Below, piece after piece: positions 1-9,600 of a stretch of 64,000 bases of DNA (positions within the stretch are counted from its first letter, which is position 1; every line of letters starts with the position of its first letter). The position numbers were made by a program, and so were the translations under genes. The DNA is taken from the NCBI RefSeq assembly GCF_000384075.1, contig NZ_KB913025.1, positions 4,286,187-4,350,186 of the forward strand, given 5' to 3'. The notes under the pieces are model-generated. The model was not told where the DNA came from. It worked only from the letters and a program-made list of their open reading frames with translations, and ran no database searches. The stretch comes from Methylovulum miyakonense HT12. Lineage in GTDB: Bacteria > Pseudomonadota > Gammaproteobacteria > Methylococcales > Methylomonadaceae.

Positions 1-3000
1 CATGTCCGGGCTACGCTCGGCGCACAGGGCGACCAATTGGTCGGGGCGGACGCCGTGGGCGATGAGGCCGTGGGCGAGGCGGTTGGCTAGTCGGTTGAGT
101 CCGCCGTAGCTTAAGGTTTGCCCTTGGTAGCTCAGGGCGATGGCGTTGGGGGCGCTTGCCGCGTGGGCTTCGAAGCGTTGGTGCAGGCACGGTTGCGCCG
201 GGTAAGCCGTCAGGTGGGCGTTGCCGTTTTGCAATAGCTGCTGGCGTTCGCTATCAGGCAAAATACTAAGTTGGCACACCCTAAAATCTGGAGTTTGCTG
301 TAACGCCTCGGTCAATTTATCAAGCGCGGTTTCAAAATAAGCGGCGATCCTCACTGCATCTATGTCCTGGACACATTGTGCGGTGATACGGATGCCCTCC
401 CCTAAATCGTCAACACACAGCGTGACCGGATAATTGGTACGTTCTTCCGTAGCCAATAACTCAATATCTTGCCAAGCAAATAACTCCGTTGAATTTTCCG
501 CAATCAAATTGCTGTGCCGGTAATTCAGCAACGTAGTGAATAATGGTAAACCCGCCGCGACACCACTACAGCGTTGCGCCAATGCCAAAGCAGCGTGTTC
601 GTGATCCAACAAACGCCCAAGCCGGGAGTAGCAATCAGCGACAATTTGCCTGACGCTATAGCCATCTAAACTGAGCCGTATCGGCAAGGTATTGATGAAC
701 ACGCCCAGGGCTTGGCTTGCGCCTGTTTGGGTTTGCAAGCGTCCTGACAACACCGTGCCAAACACCACATCATCACGCCCCGTACATTGCGCCAGCACTT
801 GCGCCCAAGCGACATGGCACAACACAGCGACGGTCACACCTTGCTGACGCGCTGTGCTGTACAGGCGTTGCGCCAAACTCTCATCTAAAACTAAATGGGC
901 TTCATTGATTTGGCTGCCATTGCCTTGAATATCCAAAACCCCGAACGGGGCGGTGGGGGCATCTATATCACCCAATTGGCTGCGGAAATACGCTTCATGC
1001 TCGGTTTCAGGAACGCTGATGACTTGGGCAATAAAATGACGGTACGGCAAAGGCGGCAATAATTGATCGCCCTGCCCTAGAAAAATTTGGTTAATTTCTG
1101 AAAGGATAAGTTGGAGCGTGTAATTATCGTCAATCAAATGATGGTTGACCAAAGCCAGTAACCACTTGTCGGCAATCGGATCAAATAGAATGTAGGCGAC
1201 AAACAGCGGCGCTTTCTGTAAACCCATGCGTAAATGGATAAGCTGGGTTTGTTCCTGAAGGGTTTGCAAAGCGTCAACACCTGCTTCCACTGAAAGATGG
1301 ATTATCGGCAACCGGGCTTGCCGTTGCACCACTTGCACCGCATGGGGTAAGCCTTGCCAATGGATGGCGGTGCGGAGAATATCGTGGCGGTCGATGACAA
1401 TCTGCAGCGCGGCTAAAAAACTATCCAATCGTTCCCGCGAAGCAAAACACAGCAGCGAACGTTTTAAATAAGCATCGCTATCCGTCGCCAGCAAATGATG
1501 GAACAAAATGCCATCTTGTAACGGCGCCAGCGGATAAATGTCTTGGATATTGGCAATTCCTCCTGGCACTTCGGCGATTAACGCGTTTATTGCTTCTTGT
1601 GTCAAACTGACCAAGGGCAACATGTCCGGCGTGATCACTGTGCTGCCTTCCGGGATAGCCCCGAATGCCACCCTGTTTGTAGTTGGCACGTCAGCCACTA
1701 AAGTCGCTGCCATCTCAGCAAGCACGGGCATCGTGAACACGTTCATCACTTCCGCTGAAAAACCTTGTTGCTGTAGCTGCTCAACCAAGCTAATCGCCAT
1801 CAGCGAATGTCCGCCCAACTCAAAAAAGTGATCGTCACGCCCGACTTTTTCCACACCTAACAACTCTTGCCACAACTTAGCCAGTACCGTTTCTGCCAAA
1901 GTTTGCGGGGCGGCATAATCTTGCGTTGACACTGCCATCCTATCGGGTTCAGGCAAGGCACGGCGGTCTAGCTTGCCGTTTGGGGTTAACGGAAATTCCG
2001 CCAGCCTAACAAACGCGCCAGGGATCATGTAGTCGGGCAGCACCAAGGATAAATGCTCACGCAAATCACTGATGTTAAGCTCAACATCGGCTAACAAATA
2101 CGCCACTAGCCGTTTGTCGCCTGGATTATCTTCCCTTGCCAGCACAACGGCGGCACGCACACTAGGAAAGCAAGTAAGCCGCGCTTCAATCTCACCCAAC
2201 TCAATCCTAAAACCCCGGATTTTGACTTGATAATCCATGCGGCCTAGAAATTCGATATTGCCATCGTCACGGAACTTCGCTAGGTCGCCTGTTTTGTATA
2301 AACGGCTACCCGCCACGCCGAAAGGGTTAGGGATAAATTTTTCCGCCGTCAAACCGGGGCGGTTGATATAGCCTTGCGCGATACCTGCACCAGCAATATA
2401 CAACTCACCACTGACACCCATTGGTACAGGTTCACTATGCTTATCAAGAATATACATCTGCACCCGGTCAATGGCGCGGCCTATAGTCAAGGTGCCTGTG
2501 GCTTCCGATGTTTCGCTGTGATAAACACTGCTCCACACCGTCGCTTCGGTCGGGCCGTATTCGTTGAACAACTTAACCTGCGGCAGTTTGCGCTGATGTT
2601 CGTTAGCCAGTTCGCCAGAACACGCTTCCCCGGCAACTATGACGGCCTTAAGCGTAGCCAATAACGGCAGATTAGCCTCGCTGATGAGGGCGGCATAAAA
2701 TGATGGCAAGGCCAAAACATGGCTGACCTGATGCTTTTGGATCAATTTGGCTAAAGCATTTGGATTGGTGGTATCGGCGGTTTGGGGTAAACACAAACAG
2801 CCGCCTTGGCTTAAAGTCCAAAAAATACCCGCCACCGAACTGTCAAAAGCAAATGAAGACAACAATAGGAAACAATCAGGCGATTCTTGATAATATTCAA
2901 ACCGCGCCAGCGTCGAATGCAGCAAGTTACGATGGCTAACTGCCACGCCTTTGGGCTGGCCTGATGAACCGGAGGTATAAATCAGGTAGGCGGTATTGTC

Positions 3001-4908
3001 CAAGCTGGCAGGACACACCAAAGGTTCACGGGCGGTTGCGTTTTGTTTGATACTGACGATAGGACACAGAAGTTTTTGGAATCTATCGACGAACGCGGTT
3101 TGCACCAGAAGCAGCGCCACCGCCGCATCTTTGGCCATAAAATCCAGCCGTTCCTGCGGGTAGCTGGGATCTAGCGGCAAATAAGCCGCCCCGGCTTTCA
3201 ACACGGCCAATAAGGCCACCACCAAATCGACCGAGCGTTCCGCACAAACACCAACCCGGCTTTCCGGTTTGATGCCTAAGTCGTGGAGTGTGTGAGCCAA
3301 ATCATTGGCACGCTGATTAAGCTCACGATAACTGAGTTTTTCTTCGACAAACACCAAAGCCATGTGATCGGGCGTAACTTGCGCTTGCTTGGCAAACCGT
3401 TGCGTCAGCGGTTGTGACAAAACATCGTCGGATGCTGATTTTGAAGTATTCCAATCAACGACCATTTGTTGCCATTCTGCTGGCGTGAGTATCGGCAATT
3501 GCTTCAAGGCCAATTCAGGATTAGCCACCATCGCCGTTAATAAGGTTTGTAAATGCCCTGCCAGCCTTCCCAAAGTCGCTGATGCAAACAAATCCGTGCT
3601 GTATTCAATAGTGCCTTGTAAAACACCTTCCTGTTCTTCAAACAGAAACGTCAAATCAAATTGCGCGGCTTTGCCATCTAAACGGACAGGCGTAACCTCA
3701 AGTCCAGGCAGACGAAAATCAACACGCGGGGCGTTCTGCACAGTGAGCATGACTTGGAATAACGGTGCATAACTGGGATTGCGCACCGGATTAACGGCTT
3801 CCAATAATTGCCCAAAAGCAATATCCTGATGGGCTTGATCGTCTAAGGCTTGGCTACGGGTTTTTGCCAATAAATCCGCAAAGCCATTGTCATCATCCAA
3901 CTGCCCGCGCAACACCAAGGTATTGACGAAAAAACCAATTAATTCGGTAACTTGGCTTTGGGTGCGTCCAGCGACGGTATAACCAATCGCAATATCATCG
4001 CTGCCTGTGTAACGGTGCAACAAAACTTGCAACGCCGCCGCCATGACCATAAACAAGGTGGCGTTGTATTGCTTCGCCAACTGGTTAATCGCCACACTAA
4101 GTCCGGGGGGCAATGCAAAATGGTATAAATCCCCCCGATAACTAAGCGAGGCGGGTCTTGGGTAGTCAGTCGGCAAGGCCAGTAACGGCGGCAGACCTTG
4201 CAATTTTTGTTGCCAGTAATCCTGATGGTTTTGCACCAAACTGCCTTGTTGACGTTGCCATGCGGCAAAATCGCCATAGTCAATGCCTAATTCCGGCAAC
4301 GTTGACGGCAAACCACTGCCGAATTGGCGATATAATCCGGCGACTTCGCGCATCAAAATGCCAACCGACCAACGGTCAGCCACGATGTGGTGCAAGGCCA
4401 ACACCAAGATATGCCGCTGGCTAACCAACTTCAGCAGCATGGCGCGTAACGGCGCGGCATTGTTGAGGTCAAACGGCATACGGATGAATTCGTCGGCGCA
4501 GTGTTGGAAACAACCGTCAGCTAGGGCTGCATCGACATTATCCAAATCCAACAGCCGCAAACTAAGCTGGCAACAACCGTCAACGCGCTGGATGACGGTT
4601 CCCTGTTCGGAACCAAAACGGCTGTGCAGGATTTCATGACGGCGCACCACCTCATCCAAGCTTTGTTGCAAGGCGGCGATATTGAGCCTGCCGTTAAATT
4701 CCAAAGCCCCCGCGACATTGTAAATCGGGTTGTCCGGTGCTAAGTGCGACATTAGCCATAAGGCTTCTTGCCCAAAAGAAAGCGGTGCCATGCCTGGGCT
4801 TTCGCGGCGGCTGATGGAATTTACAGGCGCATTGTTTGTGAGCTTTGCAATTAGCCGCGCACGTTTTTGTTGGGCGGCGTCTAGGGGAGTTGCTGTGGCA
4901 TCTTGCAT
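1..4908 (-). CDS. Nonribosomal peptide synthetase, C-A-T-C-A..., C-terminus beyond the left edge
   Basis: Elongation synthetase; 1636 codons are open from ATG at 4908 to base 1 and the gene continues outside. Domains in order: condensation (about residues 45-480, HHIVADR at 173-179, so Arg replaces the usual Gly of HHxxxDG), adenylation (about 510-990, A3 core YTSGSSGQPKG near 645, FDSSVAGIFW in the specificity region), carrier (LGGHSL, phosphopantetheine Ser1035), a second condensation domain (DIYPLAPLQDG near 1122, HHLIDD near 1254), and the start of a second adenylation domain from about 1575. My reading of the first specificity code is D-S-A-F-I-A-E-V-W, which I cannot assign to a substrate. 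It lies 136 bp after the hydroxylase gene and should receive the acyl-aminoacyl chain from the synthetase encoded at 6688-11976. No thioesterase is visible, so chain release must be encoded further left. Confidence 0.93.
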   Translation of the reverse strand, partial: MQDATATPLDAAQQKRARLIAKLTNNAPVNSISRRESPGMAPLSFGQEALWLMSHLAPDNPIYNVAGALEFNGRLNIAALQQSLDEVVRRHEILHSRFGSEQGTVIQRVDGCCQLSLRLLDLDNVDAALADGCFQHCADEFIRMPFDLNNAAPLRAMLLKLVSQRHILVLALHHIVADRWSVGILMREVAGLYRQFGSGLPSTLPELGIDYGDFAAWQRQQGSLVQNHQDYWQQKLQGLPPLLALPTDYPRPASLSYRGDLYHFALPPGLSVAINQLAKQYNATLFMVMAAALQVLLHRYTGSDDIAIGYTVAGRTQSQVTELIGFFVNTLVLRGQLDDDNGFADLLAKTRSQALDDQAHQDIAFGQLLEAVNPVRNPSYAPLFQVMLTVQNAPRVDFRLPGLEVTPVRLDGKAAQFDLTFLFEEQEGVLQGTIEYSTDLFASATLGRLAGHLQTLLTAMVANPELALKQLPILTPAEWQQMVVDWNTSKSASDDVLSQPLTQRFAKQAQVTPDHMALVFVEEKLSYRELNQRANDLAHTLHDLGIKPESRVGVCAERSVDLVVALLAVLKAGAAYLPLDPSYPQERLDFMAKDAAVALLLVQTAFVDRFQKLLCPIVSIKQNATAREPLVCPASLDNTAYLIYTSGSSGQPKGVAVSHRNLLHSTLARFEYYQESPDCFLLLSSFAFDSSVAGIFWTLSQGGCLCLPQTADTTNPNALAKLIQKHQVSHVLALPSFYAALISEANLPLLATLKAVIVAGEACSGELANEHQRKLPQVKLFNEYGPTEATVWSSVYHSETSEATGTLTIGRAIDRVQMYILDKHSEPVPMGVSGELYIAGAGIAQGYINRPGLTAEKFIPNPFGVAGSRLYKTGDLAKFRDDGNIEFLGRMDYQVKIRGFRIELGEIEARLTCFPSVRAAVVLAREDNPGDKRLVAYLLADVELNISDLREHLSLVLPDYMIPGAFVRLAEFPLTPNGKLDRRALPEPDRMAVSTQDYAAPQTLAETVLAKLWQELLGVEKVGRDDHFFELGGHSLMAISLVEQLQQQGFSAEVMNVFTMPVLAEMAATLVADVPTTNRVAFGAIPEGSTVITPDMLPLVSLTQEAINALIAEVPGGIANIQDIYPLAPLQDGILFHHLLATDSDAYLKRSLLCFASRERLDSFLAALQIVIDRHDILRTAIHWQGLPHAVQVVQRQARLPIIHLSVEAGVDALQTLQEQTQLIHLRMGLQKAPLFVAYILFDPIADKWLLALVNHHLIDDNYTLQLILSEINQIFLGQGDQLLPPLPYRHFIAQVISVPETEHEAYFRSQLGDIDAPTAPFGVLDIQGNGSQINEAHLVLDESLAQRLYSTARQQGVTVAVLCHVAWAQVLAQCTGRDDVVFGTVLSGRLQTQTGASQALGVFINTLPIRLSLDGYSVRQIVADCYSRLGRLLDHEHAALALAQRCSGVAAGLPLFTTLLNYRHSNLIAENSTELFAWQDIELLATEERTNYPVTLCVDDLGEGIRITAQCVQDIDAVRIAAYFETALDKLTEALQQTPDFRVCQLSILPDSERQQLLQNGNAHLTAYPAQPCLHQRFEAHAASAPNAIALSYQGQTLSYGGLNRLANRLAHGLIAHGVRPDQLVALCAERSPDM

Positions 4909-5043
4909 GGTCGTCGTCCTGTTTTTTTGCCAATTTATGGTTATTTTTCTTGGCGTTCCCACACCTGTGCGTGCGGTCGGCCATTTAGCGTGTTGGGTTT
5001 GAATACTGCCTTATGCGAGGTAGGTGATGCGTCACCTAAACAC

Positions 5044-6648
5044 TTACCTCTCCAAGAAAATCTCATCCCTGCCATACAGCCGTCTGGCCTCAATGAAACC
5101 TTGGTTTTGGCAAGCCGTCAGCAATTGGTTGATTTCTTGGATATACACATCATCATCTTCAGGTTCCAAGGCCATGAAATATTGCAGCCACGGTTCGCGG
5201 CCTATGGCGTAAACGTAAACTTGATGGTTACCAACCGCCTGCAACAAGTCCATCGCCACGGCGGCGTTACTGCCGTTGGAGCGGCGGGATTGGCAATGTT
5301 TGTAATCAGGCAGTTTCGGCAGGATCGGCCCGTAAACCCACGATAACGGCGCGCCGACGCATTCCATGCCCAAAAACACCACATCAACCGCGCCGCGTTC
5401 GGCGCACAGGTTTTCGTACATGCGTTTGTCCAAGCAATTGGAATCGGCGGCGAACAGGATTTGCTTAGTGCCTGCTTTGACCAGATAAGCGGATTTGGCG
5501 AACGGTAAATCGTTATGCTCGCCTAAGAAGGGCACGGCGACGATTTCGCCATTCAACACGGCAATCGTATCTAAGGGCTCAACTTCCACTACATTCGAAA
5601 AGCCCAAAGCCTGAGCCATTAATTTCAGGGAAATATCGCCATAAAAAATGCCGGATGCTTTCGGTACGACCAAGCAGCCAATTTTGTGACGGATCCTGAG
5701 CAGGGTTTCAAACACAAAATGGTCGTGATGGCCATGCGTGATCAGCACATAGTCAATTTTGGGCGGCAAATCTTGGAAGGTGTACCTCTCGATGCCGCCT
5801 TGGCCGGGTTGTACGGTAAGGAAGGGGTCTATCAGAATGGCGGTGCCGTTAAATTCGACCAACATGCTGGCATGCCCAAAATAGCGTATGCGCGTCCCCT
5901 GCCCTTGCCAGTTTGCTGTGGTTTTGGGCGGTTGGTTGGTCAACAAGGGCAAGAGCTTTCCATCATCGGCGGCGGCCAAACCCAACAGTTCGCGGATAAA
6001 CGCCAAGGGCTGTGGCTGGCTGTCCAACTTAAACAATCCGTCCAACTCGGCTTGCGCGAACGGGAGTGTCCAATCAATGCTATTTGAATCAGGCAAACGC
6101 GGCGTGCTCATGTAATAAGCCCGCATCCGGTCATGGGTTTGGGTAAACAAATGCAAAGATTGCAACTGTTTTTTGTAATGGCGGCTGTGGTAAAACAGGC
6201 TCTCAATGCAACGGACAATGGGGCGGCTGTGGTAGTCATACAGCAATTCGACATAGCCGCGCAGGCTTTCGGGCAAGTGTGGGTAATAGCTGTTCAGGCT
6301 TTGCCCGACGGCTTCCTTATCCAACAGATTTTGGAAATCAACCAGTTCTTGGGCTAAGGCCAGATCATCACTATGCACCCTCTCCAAACGCTCCAGCAAC
6401 GCTACAATATCAGGGACACGTTCGACAGGCAGGTTGACGAACGCCCCGCCCAATAATTTGGGGTTTTGGCTGGACTTGACATGCAAGGCCGGGTTTTGCA
6501 AATACGAGGCCAAGGTTTTTTTCTGATAATTCAACAGGTGCAGGCTGTAGGGCACGGGCGAGAACGTGTGCGGCCACGCCACCCAGTTATCGACCAAGGC
6601 TTCCGCCACAGTGGCGTCTGCCAAACGATATGAAGTTTGCTTGTTCAT
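5044..6648 (-). CDS. CmlA-type di-iron beta-hydroxylase (metallo-beta-lactamase fold), NRPS-associated
   Basis: 534 aa. The N-terminal ~240 residues have no simple motif; residues ~250-534 form a metallo-beta-lactamase-fold domain with HGHHDH at 305-310, Glu377 (GEH) and Asp402 (AADSN). As I recall, CmlA of chloramphenicol synthesis (532 aa) hydroxylates the beta carbon of an aminoacyl group on an NRPS carrier, and its iron ligands include His305, His307, Asp309, His310, Glu377 and Asp403. The numbering here matches almost exactly, including Glu377, where ordinary metallo-lactamases have His. I could not place the last His ligand with confidence. The gene lies between two synthetase genes on the same strand, 40 bp after one and 136 bp before the other. 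This predicts beta-hydroxylation of a carrier-bound residue. A plain UlaG-like lactonase is less likely, given the length, the Glu and the context. Confidence 0.85.
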   Translation of the reverse strand: MNKQTSYRLADATVAEALVDNWVAWPHTFSPVPYSLHLLNYQKKTLASYLQNPALHVKSSQNPKLLGGAFVNLPVERVPDIVALLERLERVHSDDLALAQELVDFQNLLDKEAVGQSLNSYYPHLPESLRGYVELLYDYHSRPIVRCIESLFYHSRHYKKQLQSLHLFTQTHDRMRAYYMSTPRLPDSNSIDWTLPFAQAELDGLFKLDSQPQPLAFIRELLGLAAADDGKLLPLLTNQPPKTTANWQGQGTRIRYFGHASMLVEFNGTAILIDPFLTVQPGQGGIERYTFQDLPPKIDYVLITHGHHDHFVFETLLRIRHKIGCLVVPKASGIFYGDISLKLMAQALGFSNVVEVEPLDTIAVLNGEIVAVPFLGEHNDLPFAKSAYLVKAGTKQILFAADSNCLDKRMYENLCAERGAVDVVFLGMECVGAPLSWVYGPILPKLPDYKHCQSRRSNGSNAAVAMDLLQAVGNHQVYVYAIGREPWLQYFMALEPEDDDVYIQEINQLLTACQNQGFIEARRLYGRDEIFLER

Positions 6649-6687
6649 GAAGGCTACGATGGGTTGGTTTAGGAGGGGAAAGGGCGG

Positions 6688-9600
6688 CTAATCGGTTTGG
6701 TGTTCGCCAACTTTGTCGACAAACTCGGCGATGGTCGGGGCTTCAAACAGCGTTTTCACCGGCACGTCAACCGCAAAAGTTTCGCGGATTTTGCTGACGA
6801 CTTGCACGGCGGATAAGGAATGCCCTCCCAACTCGAAAAAATCGTCATGTATGCCCAACCGTTCAACACCCAAGATTTGTTGCCAGATCTCGGCAACCGC
6901 CTGCTCCGCCTCATCCCGTGGAGGCGTGTATTCACGGCGTTGCCAACCTTGGCTGGCCATAGCCAGCAAGGCCTTGCGGTCGAGCTTACCGTTGGCGGTC
7001 AACGGCAGGTCGTCGAGAAAAACAAAAGCGGCCGGAACCATATAATCGGGCAACGTTTGTTTAAGGAAGGCTTTAAGCGCGTGGACGTCTGGCGGCGATT
7101 CGGCCCGGGCAACAAGATAGGCAATCAGGTATTTATTGCCTGGCTCTTGCTTAAGCAACACCACGGTTTTTTTAATGGCTTCATGTTGCAATAACCGGGC
7201 TTCGATTTCGCCTAACTCAATCCTGAAACCGCGTATTTTGACTTGGGTGTCGATGCGCCCTAGATATTCAATCTGGCCGTCAGGACGGTAACGCGCCACA
7301 TCACCCGTCCGGTACAAGCGTTGGCCTGGCTTTACCGGATAAGGATGGGGGATGAACCTTTCCGCTGTCAGTCCAGGGCGGTTCAGATAGCCTCTCGCCA
7401 ACCCTGCGCCGCCCACATACAGTTCTCCGGCAACCCCGATAGGCACGGGAGCCAGCCGCGGATCAAATATAAATGTTTGCAAATCGCCTAAAGGGCGGCC
7501 GATGATGCTCGCCGCGTCGGTGTTCGGGCTTGCCGGAAGGCCATGGTGGGTGACATGCACGGTCGTTTCGGTGATGCCATACATATTGACGAGCCGTGGG
7601 CCCGTTCCGGCATGGCGCGCAAACCATCCCCGTAAGCGCCAAGGCTCCAATGCTTCCCCGCCAAAAATCACCCAGCGTAGGGATAAAGCCTGGCCCTTGC
7701 CTAGTTCCCCATCGAAAGCGTCAAGCTGATAAAAACTGGAAGGGGTTTGGCTCAATACCGTCACACCCTCTACGGATAAAAGCCGATGGAAGGCTTCCGG
7801 GGACCGGCAAGCCCAATACGGCACAACAACCAGCTTGCCGCCATAAAGCAAAGCCCCCCATATTTCCCAGACCGAAAAATCAAATGCGAAAGAATGGAAC
7901 AGGCTCCACACATCAGCGGAGGAAAAATCAAACAGCCGACCTGCTGCGGCAAACAGCCGCCGGACATTTTGATGGGTGATGGCCACGCCTTTAGGGTTCC
8001 CGCTGGAACCCGATGTGTAAATGACATAAGCAAGGTTCTCCGGGCTACCCACATTAACCGGATTGGCAAGGCTGTAGGTTTCAAGCGGCACCGCGTCAAG
8101 GCATAGCAACCGCAAGTTTGCCGGCAGTGACCCGGCCAGGGGCTGTTCCGTCAGCACGAGCAGGGGCTTGGCATCCGCCACAAGGTAAACCAGACGGTCT
8201 TGGGGATAATCGGGGTCTAGGGGAAGATAGGCGCCGCCTGCTTTTAAAGTCCCCAACAAACCAACAATCATCGTTAACGAGCGGGACACACAAATCCCCA
8301 CCAAGGTATCGGCCACCACGCCTTGGCTGCGTAAAAAATGGGCCAACTGGTTGGCCTTGGCGTTTAGTTCGGCATAACTTAAAACCTGGCCTTCAAAAAC
8401 CACCGCGATAGCGTCCGGCGTTGCCATCGCCTGCTTTTCAAACCGGTGGTGGATGCAAACATCAGCCGGGCAGTCAACAATCGCGCCACTCCAAGCCATC
8501 AATTGCCGTAACTCGGACACCGCCAGCAAGGGCAATGCGCTTAGCGGCTGGTAGGGATTATCTAAGATGCCCTGCAAGAGCCGCTGGAAATGCCCCGCCA
8601 TGCGCATGACCGTCTCTTGCTCCAGCACACCATGGTTGTATTGGAATGAAGCGCCCAAACCGTCGCCCGTCACCGCCATCATCAAATTGAGGTCAAACTG
8701 GGCAACCGTTTCAGGCAAGCAAACCGTCCTGGCGGTGATGCCCGCCCAAGCCAGCTGACAATCGGGCAAACCTAAGGCCAACGCCGCCGCGCCAGCATCA
8801 CCGTGGACATCACTTTGCAAAACAAAGCTGGCCCGGTAAAACGCCGACAGCCCTGGCTCACGCGCAGGCTGCAATTTTTCCACCAATAAGCCATGCGGAT
8901 AATCTTGGTGCCGTAAAGCCGCCAACACGGTTTGCTTGGTTTCATGAAGAAACCCAATGAAAGGCTTGCCGCCTTCGGGGAAACTGCGTAAGGCCACCGG
9001 ATTGACGAAATACCCGACGACTTGGGAAAAATCTTGTTTAGGCCGTCCGAACATCGGCGAGCCCACGATAATATCTTCTTGGCCGCTGTAGCGGTAAAGC
9101 AAGACCTTGAACACCGCCAGCAGCAACATATACAAAGTCACCCCTTGTTGTGCCGCCATGTCTTGCAACTGGCGCAGGGTGGCAAACCCTATCGCCAGGG
9201 TTTCTATGCCACCGTGGTAAGTGGCCGTGTTCGGACGCACCTTCCCGACGGGCAGGGACAGCTTGGGCAAATCCCCCGCCAATTGCCCTTGCCAGTAACC
9301 CAAAGCCTGGCCCGCAAGCGCACTGCTTAAGTAGTTTTGCTGCCAAGCAATAAAATCATCATAAGTGGCGGCCAAGGTTGGCAAACTAAACGCTTGCCCG
9401 ATGCTGCACGCGCCATACACGGCCTGCAATTCTCCGAGCAAAATGACCAATGAGCGGAAATCGACGGCAATATGGTGGGCGCAAAACAACAGGATAGGGT
9501 CGTCGGCGGCGGTGCTAAATAAGGCCGCCCTTAACTTCAGATCGTGTTCCAAATCAAATGGCCGCTGGATTTCAGCGATAAGCAGCCGATCCCTGGCCTG

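Noticed and set aside
5044-6648. Reading the hydroxylase as an UlaG-type lactonase
   Set aside because: Length, Glu377 in place of His and the NRPS context fit CmlA better.
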